Shown here: positions 1 through 8,477 of the stretch, in pieces
Numbering within the stretch: position 1 is the stretch's first letter
Layout: every line of letters starts with the position of its first letter
Source of the DNA: Roseovarius litorisediminis
GTDB lineage: Bacteria > Pseudomonadota > Alphaproteobacteria > Rhodobacterales > Rhodobacteraceae
Assembly (NCBI RefSeq): GCF_900172295.1
Contig: NZ_FWFL01000001.1
Coordinates: 558,001-622,000, forward strand
Reading direction: 5' to 3'
DNA: 64,000 nt
The notes under the pieces: model-generated
What the model was told of the DNA's origin: nothing
What the model saw: the letters and a program-made list of their open reading frames with translations, nothing else
Databases searched by the model: none
Translations under genes and position numbers: made by a program

Positions 1-1
1 C

Positions 2-325
2 TGGGGGCAAGTCCTTCGGGAACTATCGGGTGTAGACCCCACAGTAGACATTGCAGGTGAATTTTCTCTGCTGTCCGAGATCCTGAGCGATGTCGGCATG
101 AAGCGGTTTGAGGCATATCTTGCGGCGCACCCGAACCTGAGTGAAATCCAGAAACGGCGTGTCATCGCCGCGTTTCTGGACAAATTTGCCGAGGATACCA
201 CCTTTGAAATCGAGGTGAACATACCTGGATGGACCGAGGGATTGATCGCCCAACTGACAGAGGTTTATGATGACGATATCGCCGCAATTCAACAATTACC
301 GGGCGTAAACGTCATCATGCCATAA
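2..325 (+). CDS. 3' end of an unidentified gene, truncated by the window edge
   Basis: The frame is open from base 2 to a TAA at 323-325, giving at least 107 residues with no start visible in good context; an in-frame ATG at 98 lies inside continuous coding sequence, so it is probably internal. The C-terminal part is acidic and ends in a pattern around GWTEGLIAQLTEVYDDDIAAI followed by a short hydrophobic end. This vaguely recalls the C-termini of sulfotransferase-like proteins of this bacterial group, but that resemblance is weak and I do not assign a function. It converges on gapR with only 9 bases between the stops. Confidence 0.6.
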   Translation, partial: WGQVLRELSGVDPTVDIAGEFSLLSEILSDVGMKRFEAYLAAHPNLSEIQKRRVIAAFLDKFAEDTTFEIEVNIPGWTEGLIAQLTEVYDDDIAAIQQLPGVNVIMP

Positions 326-334
326 GGTGAGTTG

Positions 335-592
335 CTACATCCCCAGGGCTTCTTTGTACATTTCAAGTACAGCTTCTTCCTCGGCTATATCGTCTTTGTC
401 GCGCTTGCGTAATGCGATGACCTTGCGCAACACCTTGGTATCATAACCGCGGGCCTTGGCTTCGGCCATGACCTCTTTCTGCTGCTCAGCGATATCTTTT
501 TTCTCGGCCTCCAACCGTTCATAGCGTTCGATGAACTGGCGCAGTTCATCTGCAGTTACACGGTAGCTGGCGTCAGAGATCGTATCGTTCAT
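335..592 (-). CDS. gapR: GapR family DNA-binding protein (DUF2312)
   Basis: An 85-residue helical protein matching the GapR/DUF2312 family: the motif TADELRQFIERYERLE is followed by a charged coiled-coil segment (EAEKKDIAEQQKEVMAEAK) and the KARGYDTKVLRKVIALRK core. Family members, studied in Caulobacter, are small dimers or tetramers that bind AT-rich, overtwisted DNA ahead of replication and transcription and help topoisomerases. The length is typical. I chose the ATG at 592 because a GGAGG lies 8 bases upstream (about 600-604); an upstream in-frame extension to 661 lacks such support. Confidence 0.93.
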   Translation of the reverse strand: MNDTISDASYRVTADELRQFIERYERLEAEKKDIAEQQKEVMAEAKARGYDTKVLRKVIALRKRDKDDIAEEEAVLEMYKEALGM

Positions 593-749
593 TGGGGGGG
601 CCTCCGGTTCGTGGAAATCCTTGACTACCCGGCTGTCAGGTTCGCTGCAAGATACTTCCAATCTATTTCACCCCCCGTCTCTGCCTTGCAGTCCTTTACG
701 ACATCGACTAGGCGAAACAGCACGGATCATCGTCACCGGGAGAAGCTCC

Positions 750-965
750 ATGGAATATCTGGTTTGGCTGGGCGCTTGTGTATCATTGGCCGGGCTTGCA
801 GGCCTTGTTTGGTGCATTATACGCGTCTGGAAGGCCCGAAACGCCGGTCTTCGCGATGAAGAGCTAAAGGCCACCATTCAAAAGGTCGTACCGCTGAACA
901 TGGGCTCTTTGTTTTTGTCAGTGATCGGGCTGATGCTTGTCGTGCTTGGAATTCTTTTGGCATAA
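750..965 (+). CDS. small two-helix membrane protein, unknown function
   Basis: This 71-residue protein starts at an ATG at 750 preceded by GGGAG (738-742). It has two predicted membrane helices, about residues 3-24 and 50-70, separated by a charged loop (WKARNAGLRDEELKATIQK). It looks like a small conserved inner-membrane protein. It is convergent with the next gene, with 8 bases between the stops. No family is recognised and no function is proposed. A longer reading from 621 has a composition unlike protein, so I rejected it. Confidence 0.7.
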   Translation: MEYLVWLGACVSLAGLAGLVWCIIRVWKARNAGLRDEELKATIQKVVPLNMGSLFLSVIGLMLVVLGILLA

Positions 966-973
966 ACCGTAGA

Positions 974-3028
974 TCAGTTGACCCGCCCAAAAAAACGTTC
1001 CCCGTTCTTGACCATGCTCTCAATCAAGGGGTCGGGCGTCCAAAGGCCTGCAGAAAGCGGTTGAAGCAGTCGTAAATTCTTCAAAATGGCAGATAGGCCC
1101 AAAACGTCTGCTTGAAACAAGGGGCCGCCGCGCGGCCCGGAAAAACCATAGCCTTTGACCATCAGCACATCCAGATCGGAAGCGCGCTGAACGACCCCGC
1201 CCTGCAAAAGGCGTACGGCCTCGTTCACAAGAGCGGCAAGTATGGCCTGTTCAGGCCCTACAGTTCTGATGATCGGCGACACGCCCGCCGGGTTACAGTC
1301 ATTCAACTCGGGGATCGGGTGAACCCTGTCGTCCCGATAAAGATAAAAACCTTGTCCGGCCGCTCGACCAGCAGCTCCGGCATTTATCAGCCGGTCCAGC
1401 AAATTGTCAGGATGCAAACCATCAAAGGCACGCGATCTCTGAACCTGATTTATGCGGTCGCGAACAAGCTGAAGACCGTCGCGGTCAATCATCTGAAAAG
1501 CACCTTGGGAAAACCCCAGTCGCTTTACCGATTTATCAACGTCTAACGGTCGAACTCCTGCATCAACCAGCTTCAAAGCAGACTGATAGAGCGCCAAAAT
1601 CATGGCATATCCGGGTCCACCCGTAACGGGCGCCGATCTTACGACAGTCATATCCATCGCGTTGAAAACCATGTCAGCGGTTGCGACGGCATCGGCCGGG
1701 CACCCAGCCGGAACCGTTAGCTCGACCAGTCTGGACTTGTTGATAGGACTGTAAATCCGGCAACCCACAGCCTGCTCATTGATCCCGGTTTCCCGAGCGC
1801 GCCTGGCCAGGTCGAAATCGCTGTTGAGGATGACCCAAGCCGCCTGATTTTCATCAGCAAATATTTCCTGAGCGGCTATTTTGCCTGAATCGAATATTAA
1901 CTGGGCCTCTTTCATGCTGGATCGCTCTGTAGAGGCAGATAATCGCGCCAGCTGTTCCTTGCATGCCTGGGGTAATAACACCTTGCGCGAAACAGCCGTG
2001 TCATAAATCGAGTGTATACCCGCAATTTTCGCGTTTACGGCGTCCAAATTCACATCGTAAAGATGTACGTTTTTACCACGTTCAAGGCAGGCGCATATCA
2101 ACTCAAACTCATTCGTCCCAGCCCCCAGAAAACAGATATCATGTACCTCTGCAGCCCGGCCCGTTGCCAGTTCCGGCATGATGGCTGCCCTGCGTTCTGA
2201 TGTAAAAACATGGCGCAGCGCCCGTGCTTCGGGTAACTTGATGCGGTCTTGGAAAATAGCACTCTCAAACGACAATCCGCTTTCAAAGGGTAACAAAAGA
2301 GCTGCCTCGACACATTTTACAATATCCGATTCAGCACCAGTGCTTGCCGACAGCTTGCTTTTTATAAATGCTATCGCGTTTTGATATCTTTCCGGATCCG
2401 AGAAACCCCGATCACAATCCTTTGTTCGGCTCCATTTACCACTTTCCGCCAGCAGTAGGGCCAGATCGATAGCATCGTCTTCAGGATTCTGGTCAGTAGT
2501 GCGATCAAAAACCCCCCTCAGGCGTGGTTCGGAAACATCCACCAATTGGCCGGATAACATCAATTCAAGCGCCGCCTGGGCGCCTACTAACCTGGGCAAC
2601 CGCTGTGTTCCGCCAGCACCGGGTGTCAAACCCAATCCCACATCAGGCAAGGCTATCTTTGAACCTGTCCTGGCAACGCGGGCATGAGCGGCCAGGGCCA
2701 ATTCGAACCCCGCCCCAACTGCCGACCCATGTATTGCAGCGACAACTGGTTTTTCACTGTTCTCAATCAGGCTGCATAAGTCGCCGACCCAAGGGGAAGC
2801 CAATTGCCTGTCGTATTCCGTGATATCGACACCAGTGGAAAACAGATTTCCTGCGCCGGTCAGAACAATCGCGCAAGAGTTACTATCCTCTATCGCCTGA
2901 CGTATCTGGGAATCCAGCGCCAGGCGCAAAGCCGGGGCTAGAGCATTTGCCACAGGCCGATCCAGTGTGATCACTGTAACGCCGCTCTGGCGCCTGGAAT
3001 GCACCTCTTCAACCAAAACCGTCCCCAC
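974..3028 (-). CDS. FadB/FadJ-like enoyl-CoA hydratase/3-hydroxyacyl-CoA dehydrogenase, dehydrogenase half degenerate
   Basis: 684 residues with the layout of the bifunctional beta-oxidation enzyme: a crotonase domain (about 1-190), then a 3-hydroxyacyl-CoA dehydrogenase NAD domain (about 296-465) and C-terminal domains. The crotonase half keeps the first catalytic Glu (GAGFEL, E109), but the second is Asp (ALPDVGLG, D129). In the dehydrogenase half the dinucleotide motif reads GAGTNEFE instead of GxGxMGxGI. The catalytic His is Arg (GCRIYSP, R424), although the partner Glu is kept exactly 12 residues on (E436). The usual PGFxxNR segment reads GGPGYAMILAL. The start is a GTG with a weak ribosome site. 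A sampled line of the gene (1861-1920) is only 43% GC. It probably retains at most hydratase or CoA-binding activity; a decaying or repurposed paralogue is an alternative. Confidence 0.85.
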   Translation of the reverse strand: MGTVLVEEVHSRRQSGVTVITLDRPVANALAPALRLALDSQIRQAIEDSNSCAIVLTGAGNLFSTGVDITEYDRQLASPWVGDLCSLIENSEKPVVAAIHGSAVGAGFELALAAHARVARTGSKIALPDVGLGLTPGAGGTQRLPRLVGAQAALELMLSGQLVDVSEPRLRGVFDRTTDQNPEDDAIDLALLLAESGKWSRTKDCDRGFSDPERYQNAIAFIKSKLSASTGAESDIVKCVEAALLLPFESGLSFESAIFQDRIKLPEARALRHVFTSERRAAIMPELATGRAAEVHDICFLGAGTNEFELICACLERGKNVHLYDVNLDAVNAKIAGIHSIYDTAVSRKVLLPQACKEQLARLSASTERSSMKEAQLIFDSGKIAAQEIFADENQAAWVILNSDFDLARRARETGINEQAVGCRIYSPINKSRLVELTVPAGCPADAVATADMVFNAMDMTVVRSAPVTGGPGYAMILALYQSALKLVDAGVRPLDVDKSVKRLGFSQGAFQMIDRDGLQLVRDRINQVQRSRAFDGLHPDNLLDRLINAGAAGRAAGQGFYLYRDDRVHPIPELNDCNPAGVSPIIRTVGPEQAILAALVNEAVRLLQGGVVQRASDLDVLMVKGYGFSGPRGGPLFQADVLGLSAILKNLRLLQPLSAGLWTPDPLIESMVKNGERFFGRVN

Positions 3029-3106
3029 AAATCTATCAATTCCCGTACAATTACTACGGAATTTTGCTCAGGTCACAAGGACAAGCCTGATATTGCGGAC
3101 GTCAAA

Positions 3107-3316
3107 TCAAACCGGCATGTTATCGAACTGGGCTTCTATCGCCTCTTCCAACAGTTTTTCATGCAAACGCTTGGTCCGTGCCGGGATTTTTTCACCTTTT
3201 TTGTTCATCGTCGTGATTAGGTGATGAAGCTTTGGTTGAAACCGAAAACGCTTCTCAGGAGTTTCCTGTTCAATCTGGCGATGTAAGCGCTCTAACTGAG
3301 TTTGTGTATTTGTCAT
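3107..3316 (-). CDS. small conserved-looking hypothetical protein
   Basis: A 69-residue basic, helical protein beginning MTNTQTQLERLHRQIEQETP. It has an AGGAG ribosome site 7 bases before the ATG and no membrane segment or zinc motif. Two helices rich in Glu, Lys and Arg (about residues 5-20 and 45-62) flank a short segment RFRFQPKLHHLITTMNKKG. The good translation signal and clean amino-acid composition argue that it is a real gene. It sits between the FadB-like and DksA-like genes on the same strand, about 80-95 bases from each. Function unknown. Confidence 0.65.
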   Translation of the reverse strand: MTNTQTQLERLHRQIEQETPEKRFRFQPKLHHLITTMNKKGEKIPARTKRLHEKLLEEAIEAQFDNMPV

Positions 3317-3410
3317 CGTTGATCTCCTGACTGGTCATTCAACTATAACATTTCATTTTTGACATTAAAATCCCGCCATACGGGATTTTAATGTCATCGA
3401 AAATGAAGCG

Positions 3411-3734
3411 CTAAGCCATTGCCGCACAAGATTTGCACAGAGGCGTGTCGGGTAAAACGTCAAGGCGTTCAACAGAAATCCGCTCGCCGCAACGGGCGCA
3501 TTCACCGTAGCTTCCATCGCGCAGGCGTTGAAGGGCGGCGCGAATCCTGGCGATCTCTGCCTGACCGGAATGGCCGAGTTGCTCAAGCACCTCATCCCCT
3601 TCGCGTTCGACTGCCAGTTCTTCCCAATCCTTTGAATTCGGCTCATCCAACTCCGCTTCGATATGGTGAAGGCGTTGATCCAATTCCGCCAATCTTGACA
3701 GCAGCATTGCGCGATATTTCGAATTTGATTGCAT
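3411..3734 (-). CDS. TraR/DksA family zinc-finger protein
   Basis: 107 residues: an N-terminal coiled-coil (about 5-70) followed by a C4 zinc finger, CARCGERIS...PLCKSC (about 82-104), the hallmark of the TraR/DksA C-terminal domain. Members insert a coiled coil into the secondary channel of RNA polymerase and modulate initiation, often with ppGpp. This protein is shorter than canonical DksA (about 150), closer to TraR or DksA-like paralogues. I chose the ATG at 3734 because GGAGG lies 6 bases upstream, whereas an ATG at 3740 abuts that GGAGG directly. Confidence 0.88.
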   Translation of the reverse strand: MQSNSKYRAMLLSRLAELDQRLHHIEAELDEPNSKDWEELAVEREGDEVLEQLGHSGQAEIARIRAALQRLRDGSYGECARCGERISVERLDVLPDTPLCKSCAAMA

Positions 3735-3911
3735 AGTCATCCTCCATCTACAGATGCATAGTTGCACAAGGGTTTCAGATTGACTTTGACGCAGGTCAAC
3801 AGGTTTGTCCGCAACAAAGGCCACAGCAGATGGGCTTGGTTGATTTCATGCTGGCAAAAACCACTGAAGTCATCAGCCGGTGTTATCACGACATTAGAAA
3901 TTTCCGGGCAT

Positions 3912-4154
3912 TCAGATGTTTTCAGAAAGGCCTTGCGTCTCGCCCGATGTTTCCCTGAGATCGACCGCATTCAGCGTCAACTTGCCATCCGTGGCGTGAC
4001 CCAACGGTGACTCTTCAGGCAATTCATTCGCTGTTCCAGGTTTGTCCCCTTCGCCAGAAGTTATTTTTGAGTTGTCACCAGTTTTCTGAGCAGGTGTACT
4101 GAACCTTCCGATCGCACTTGTTTCATCAGCGGCTTCGCCAGAAACGAAACGCAC
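3912..4154 (-). other. 80-codon open frame overlapping the 3' end of the FliM/FliN-like gene; possible frameshifted tail
   Basis: In another frame of the same strand, a hydrophilic sequence begins RFVSGEAADETSAIG and runs for about 80 codons. It lies exactly where the FliM/FliN-like frame switches to an unlikely end (AFRFWRSR). Removing one G from the GGG run near 4164-4166 would join the two frames as LNG-WRAVRFVSG, close to the usual end of a SpoA domain. Its own start would be GTG with no ribosome site. I read it as a likely C-terminal tail lost by a frameshift or base-call error rather than a separate gene. The remaining 3735-3911 shows nothing else I can name. Confidence 0.4.
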
Positions 4155-5004
4155 GGCGCGCCATCCCGTTCAACTGCCCCAAATTAACTTCAGAAACGAC
4201 ATGACCTTTTGATCCCAACAGCAATGTTTCGCGAAGGCTGTCAGCAGGCAGCGGAATTTTCTGCCCGGTTTTAAACGTACAAATCTCGTTTAAAGGCACC
4301 GATATCCGGGCCATAGCAGCGTCTAGCGTCACCGGGGCATTCATAGCGTTCTGCCCAAGACTATTGGCGTCCGAACCCGAAGTTTTAATCTTACCGCTAT
4401 CCGCAGTAGTTTTTGGCACGGATGGAATTAATATCGAAAGACACCCCGATTTCGAACCATCCTCAATATCGACGGAAATTCTGAATAGATCAAAAGATGG
4501 GGCGGTCAGTGCCAAGGATACAGCCCGCGCATCTTCTGCCATGTCGCCAAACACAAAACCCGTTTGCACGAAGTCATCACAGGCCGACGCCATTTGCTTG
4601 TCGAACCCCGGCATCAAGGCATTTACCAATGGCGCGACAATTGCTGCATCGGTGCGCGTTACCGACCGTGGATTAGGTTCTCGTGTGCTGACTTTACCCA
4701 TGGTCTGGACTTCGATCAAAGCTGACAAAAGGTGGAGGTCAAACTGCAACACCCCCCGCCTTCCGCCATTTCCATCAAGTAATATCAACAGGCAATTTTC
4801 GCCCATCTCTTTTTGGATGTCGGCATGTTTCAGTTGAACCTGCTCGATCGTGGTCACCGTAACGGCAAGACCAAACAACCCATCGCTTGCCTTGGCCAAT
4901 GCCAAGCGAAATGCTTTTGCCGGCGACATCGCACGGGCGTCAAACCCGTCGCGCGCAAACCGCGCTTTGCGATGAATAACTGAATCTGTTTCTTGCGTTT
5001 CCAT
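4126..5004 (-). CDS. FliM/FliN-like SpoA (flagellar motor C-terminal) domain protein
   Basis: 292 residues from the ATG at 5004; an upstream TTG at 5067 is possible but less likely. The middle resembles the FliM core (RKARFARDGFDARAMSPAKAF...FGLAVTVTT). The end is a SpoA surface-presentation domain with CTFKTGQKIPLP and LGSKGHVVSEVNLGQLNG. FliM/FliN proteins form the switch/C-ring, but no other flagellar gene lies nearby, so this is an isolated paralogue of uncertain role. It follows the symporter-kinase gene on the same strand, 82 bases away. A sampled line (4381-4440) is only 38% GC, well below the neighbours. The C-terminus is probably affected by a frameshift (see the overlapping entry). 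Confidence 0.75.
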   Translation of the reverse strand: METQETDSVIHRKARFARDGFDARAMSPAKAFRLALAKASDGLFGLAVTVTTIEQVQLKHADIQKEMGENCLLILLDGNGGRRGVLQFDLHLLSALIEVQTMGKVSTREPNPRSVTRTDAAIVAPLVNALMPGFDKQMASACDDFVQTGFVFGDMAEDARAVSLALTAPSFDLFRISVDIEDGSKSGCLSILIPSVPKTTADSGKIKTSGSDANSLGQNAMNAPVTLDAAMARISVPLNEICTFKTGQKIPLPADSLRETLLLGSKGHVVSEVNLGQLNGMARRAFRFWRSR

Positions 5005-5086
5005 CTTGGCCGCCACTACCCGTATCAGGTGTCCTGGAGGCAAAGTTACGCGCAACACAGTTACCAATATGTTTATGTATCTCTTT

Positions 5087-7771
5087 TCATTGAGTGGCGT
5101 TTTGACTGTTTAAAGGCAAAGTTACGCGAAAGGACGCACCGCGTTGTCCTGGTAAATAATCTATGCCGCCCCCCAGACGCGCCATGATTTCGCGACAAAT
5201 TGCCAGTCCAAGTCCTGCCCCGCCTGCCTTTGTCTGGCCGATACGGGAAAACTTCTCAAAGATAACTGTTTGTTGGTCTGTCGGGATGCCCGAGCCATTG
5301 TCGGTGAAATCAACAAGTAACCTGTCGGCTTTCTGCGAGGTTTTGATGGTCAGTTCCGGACGGTCAGCATCGCAATATTTCCGGGCGTTCGCGATCAGGT
5401 TGATAAACACCTGCGCCAGACGATCCAGGTCGGTCAGCAGCACCACCTGTTCCGCGCTTTTTTCCCTTCTAATGGCGAAATTGCCAGCTCCTCCACCGGT
5501 AATGGCCACCGCACGATCCAACAAATCCTCCAGACAGCCCTTGTGTTCATTCAAGACAACCTGACCGTTCTCCAACACGCTAAGGTCCAGCAGGTCGTCC
5601 AAAAGCCGGGTCAGCCGGATCGCTTCATCATGAATGATTGACGAATACTTACTTTGCTCTTCCGGGCTAAGATCCTCGGTATCGCGAAGAATTTCAGAAA
5701 ACGCCCGGATTGACGTCATCGGAGTACGAAGTTCGTGACTGATCTGTGACAGAAAACCGTCTTTTTGCACCGAGAGCTGGGTCAGCTTTTCATTTGCCTC
5801 GCGCAGCTGCCGCGCGGTCCGGGCCTGTTCTTGCGACTTTGCTTCAAGCTGATTGGAATATTCCATGATCTGTGCGGTTTCATCCGCAACCGCCATCAGA
5901 TCTTCGACAGACACTGTTGCACCGCCAACGATCTGGGAAATCATGGCGTGCGCGGTTGCGGCTCCGACCGACCCGGACAATTCGCGTTCAAGCTCCTGAA
6001 GGAAATCCGGCGACGGTTCAGGCAAATACCCCGCCAGGCCCTGACGTTGCGCCGCAGCCGCAAAAAACGCCTGCGCCTCGGGCGCGCCAAGAATCCGCTG
6101 CGACATGATCATAAGGTCTTCGCTTTGCGCTAATCCGCCAGACCAGCTTCCTGCGGTCGCAGAATGCTGAAAGACGTTGACAAACTGCGCTCCCTGCAGT
6201 CGCTCAACCGGTTTTGGAAAGCTGACAAGCGACACAAAAACAAAAGAAGCGGTGTTCAACAGCATGCTCCACATCACTGCATGCACAACCTGGTCCATCC
6301 CCTCCACGCCAAACAGGGCCTGTGGACGTAACCAGGACATCCCAAATAAGCCGTGATCAAACAGGGTTTGCGGTAATATGCTACTTGATCCGAAACTGGG
6401 CAGGAACAAACAGTACATCCAAACCGCAAATCCCACGCCCAATCCGCACAGTGCCCCAAGACGCGTTGCACCACGCCAGACAAGCCCCCCCATCAAAGCG
6501 GGCAAAAACTGTGCTACGCCCGCAAATGAGACCAGACCAATCGCTGCCAGGGCGGTGCCGCCACCGGAAAGTTGCAGATAGAGGTACCCCAGAAGCACAA
6601 TTCCGGCGATCGACAGCCGCCTTGCCAGCAAGGCAACGTTGCGCACGTCCCCTGAAACAACTGCCGTGCCCCCTGTAAGATGAAGCCATATCGGCATGAC
6701 AACGTGATTGGAAACCATTGTCGATAACGCAATGGCTGCCACGATCACCATCGAGGTTGCAGAAGAAAAACCCCCTAGAAAGGACAGGATCGCCAGCCCG
6801 TCGCGCCCGGCATTCAAAGGCAGGGTTAAAACGAACAGGTCGGGATTTGAACCTTGGGGCAGAACATCAAGGCCAACAGCGGCAATGGGTACGACAAACA
6901 GGCTCATCAACATCAGGTACGCAGGGAAGGCCCAGGCGGCGGTGCGCAAATGCCCTTCGTTCTCGTTTTCGACCACCATCACCTGAAACATTCGCGGCAG
7001 GCAAAGGAATGCGGCAGCAGACAACATGGTCAGACCGATCCATCGGCTGGTCGGCACTTCCCAGCGGGCAATCTCTGACGCATTGATGCGTTCTAACGTT
7101 TGTTCAACCCCGCCAGCCAGGCCCCAGACCACAAAAACACCGACCGCCAGCAGCGCGAACAGTTTGACCACAGCCTCAAGCGCGATAGCCATCACAACCC
7201 CATGGTGGCGCTCGTTGACATCCAGGTTTCGGGTGCCGAAGAGAATCGTGAACAAGGCAAGCCCAACAGCCACCAAGAAAGCGGTGGACTGCCTGTTTGG
7301 AAGCGATGTGCTTGTCAGGTCAGCTTCGGCAAATGTAGCAAAGGACAACGTAACGGATTGGAGTTGAAGCGCGATATAGGGTGTTGTCCCGACAACCGCC
7401 AGAATGGTTACAAAAACAGCCAGCGTGTTTGACTTGCCGTAGCGCGAAGAAATCAGGTCTGCAATTGATGTAATCCGCTGACTACGCCCAATTCTCACCA
7501 TCTTGCGCAAGGTCCACCACCATCCGATCATTACAAGGGTCGGCCCAAGATAGATCGTCAGGTATTCCAAGCCTGAGCGGGCGGCAAACCCGACCGCCCC
7601 GTAGAATGTCCAAGCTGTACAATAGATCGACAATGACAGGGTATATATCAGGGGTGAGTGCAACCATGTGCCACGTCCGTGAAGCGCCGCCCGGTCAGCC
7701 GCAAACGCGATCGCGAATAGGAACACCACATAGGACAGGCATACAAGGATCAGGACGTTCAGAGTCGCCAT
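5087..7771 (-). CDS. sodium/solute symporter (SLC5)-STAC-histidine kinase fusion, CrbS/CbrA-like
   Basis: 894 residues. About 1-560 is a polytopic SLC5/sodium:solute symporter domain (for example IYTLSLSIYCTAWTFYGAVG and FLGGFSSATSMVIVA). About 575-650 fits a STAC linker (AHAMISQIVGGATVSVEDL). A coiled coil leads to a DHp domain with ISHELRTPMTSIR (phospho-acceptor H679), then an ATPase domain with an N box (NLIANARKYC), DNGSGIP and GAGLGLAICREI. There is no C-terminal receiver. Proteins of this build include CbrA, and CrbS, which controls acs in Vibrio and Pseudomonas. It lies one codon junction after the 89-residue membrane protein and near a lone receiver gene. Likely role: sensing a transported or bound small carboxylate or amino acid; the ligand is unknown. 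Confidence 0.93.
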   Translation of the reverse strand: MATLNVLILVCLSYVVFLFAIAFAADRAALHGRGTWLHSPLIYTLSLSIYCTAWTFYGAVGFAARSGLEYLTIYLGPTLVMIGWWWTLRKMVRIGRSQRITSIADLISSRYGKSNTLAVFVTILAVVGTTPYIALQLQSVTLSFATFAEADLTSTSLPNRQSTAFLVAVGLALFTILFGTRNLDVNERHHGVVMAIALEAVVKLFALLAVGVFVVWGLAGGVEQTLERINASEIARWEVPTSRWIGLTMLSAAAFLCLPRMFQVMVVENENEGHLRTAAWAFPAYLMLMSLFVVPIAAVGLDVLPQGSNPDLFVLTLPLNAGRDGLAILSFLGGFSSATSMVIVAAIALSTMVSNHVVMPIWLHLTGGTAVVSGDVRNVALLARRLSIAGIVLLGYLYLQLSGGGTALAAIGLVSFAGVAQFLPALMGGLVWRGATRLGALCGLGVGFAVWMYCLFLPSFGSSSILPQTLFDHGLFGMSWLRPQALFGVEGMDQVVHAVMWSMLLNTASFVFVSLVSFPKPVERLQGAQFVNVFQHSATAGSWSGGLAQSEDLMIMSQRILGAPEAQAFFAAAAQRQGLAGYLPEPSPDFLQELERELSGSVGAATAHAMISQIVGGATVSVEDLMAVADETAQIMEYSNQLEAKSQEQARTARQLREANEKLTQLSVQKDGFLSQISHELRTPMTSIRAFSEILRDTEDLSPEEQSKYSSIIHDEAIRLTRLLDDLLDLSVLENGQVVLNEHKGCLEDLLDRAVAITGGGAGNFAIRREKSAEQVVLLTDLDRLAQVFINLIANARKYCDADRPELTIKTSQKADRLLVDFTDNGSGIPTDQQTVIFEKFSRIGQTKAGGAGLGLAICREIMARLGGGIDYLPGQRGASFRVTLPLNSQNATQ

Positions 7772-8041
7772 TTACCGATCTCCGAGCGATTGCTCGTCGC
7801 TTTCATTTGGTCCCAGATATCTTGAAATAATCGCAGAAAGCGCCACCAGGATGATCCAGACTACAAATAGGTAAAACATCGCATACGTCGTTCTGGTATG
7901 GGGATCGGGTGTTCCGTTCCAAAGCAATGGTATGCTCACCAGTATAATCCCAAGCACTGGCAACAGGCGTGCCGCGTCGATCATACGACGACGGCGGTAA
8001 GTTCGCCGTTCAAGAAAAACCGGGCCGGACTTGGATTTCAT
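7772..8041 (-). CDS. small membrane protein in the symporter-kinase operon
   Basis: 89 residues with a basic N-terminus (RRTYRRRR) and two membrane helices, about 26-42 (LLPVLGIILVSIPLLW) and 54-74 (MFYLFVVWIILVALSAIIS). Its TAA immediately precedes the ATG of the symporter-kinase, and its ATG overlaps the stop of the receiver gene by 4 bases, so all three should be translationally coupled. The topology and position recall the small accessory subunits found beside some SLC5 symporters (DUF4212-like), but I cannot confirm that family. Probably a partner of the kinase's transport domain. Confidence 0.82.
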   Translation of the reverse strand: MKSKSGPVFLERRTYRRRRMIDAARLLPVLGIILVSIPLLWNGTPDPHTRTTYAMFYLFVVWIILVALSAIISRYLGPNESDEQSLGDR

Positions 8042-8406
8042 TGTGGAACCAGTGATCGGACGGCGTCCAATACCTCGGCATTAGAAAATGGCTTGGTCAT
8101 ATAGCGGCTGGCGCCGGCGCGTTCGGCCATCTCTCGATCTTTCAGCTGGCCGCGCGCAGTCAGCATCAGAACCGGCGTTTCAGCATGGTCTTCGTCTGCC
8201 CGGATTTCATGCAGAATGTCAAAACCGCTTTTGCCAGGTAACATAACATCAAGAATTATAAGGTCAGGTGCACGCTCGCGCACGGCCATGATTGCATCAT
8301 GTCCATTCGAGTGTGTCTTAACCTCCCAGCCATCACGAGACAGAATAAAACTTACTGCCTCGATAATATTTGGTTCGTCTTCGATAAGAAGCACCTTTTT
8401 CCCCAT
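8038..8406 (-). CDS. receiver-only response regulator
   Basis: 122 residues forming a single CheY-type receiver: acidic pocket E9-D10, phospho-acceptor D53 in LIILDVMLPGKSG, T83, and K105 in MTKPF. There is no output domain, so its phosphorylated form must act through another protein. The ATG at 8406 is preceded by GGGGAGG about 8 bases away. It is transcribed just before the small membrane protein and the SLC5 kinase, presumably its cognate kinase, and just after the XRE regulator gene. The conserved single-receiver design suggests phosphorelay or protein-docking output rather than direct DNA binding. Confidence 0.93.
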   Translation of the reverse strand: MGKKVLLIEDEPNIIEAVSFILSRDGWEVKTHSNGHDAIMAVRERAPDLIILDVMLPGKSGFDILHEIRADEDHAETPVLMLTARGQLKDREMAERAGASRYMTKPFSNAEVLDAVRSLVPQ

Positions 8407-8477
8407 CCAATCGGCCTCCCCTCCGATTAAACAGCGGCCCGCCCGCCATTTGACTATCGTCAATGTTCAACCCTAAG

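Noticed and set aside
621..749. N-terminal extension of the small membrane protein
   Set aside because: The extension has no protein-like pattern and overlaps the gapR upstream region; the ATG at 750 has a proper ribosome site.
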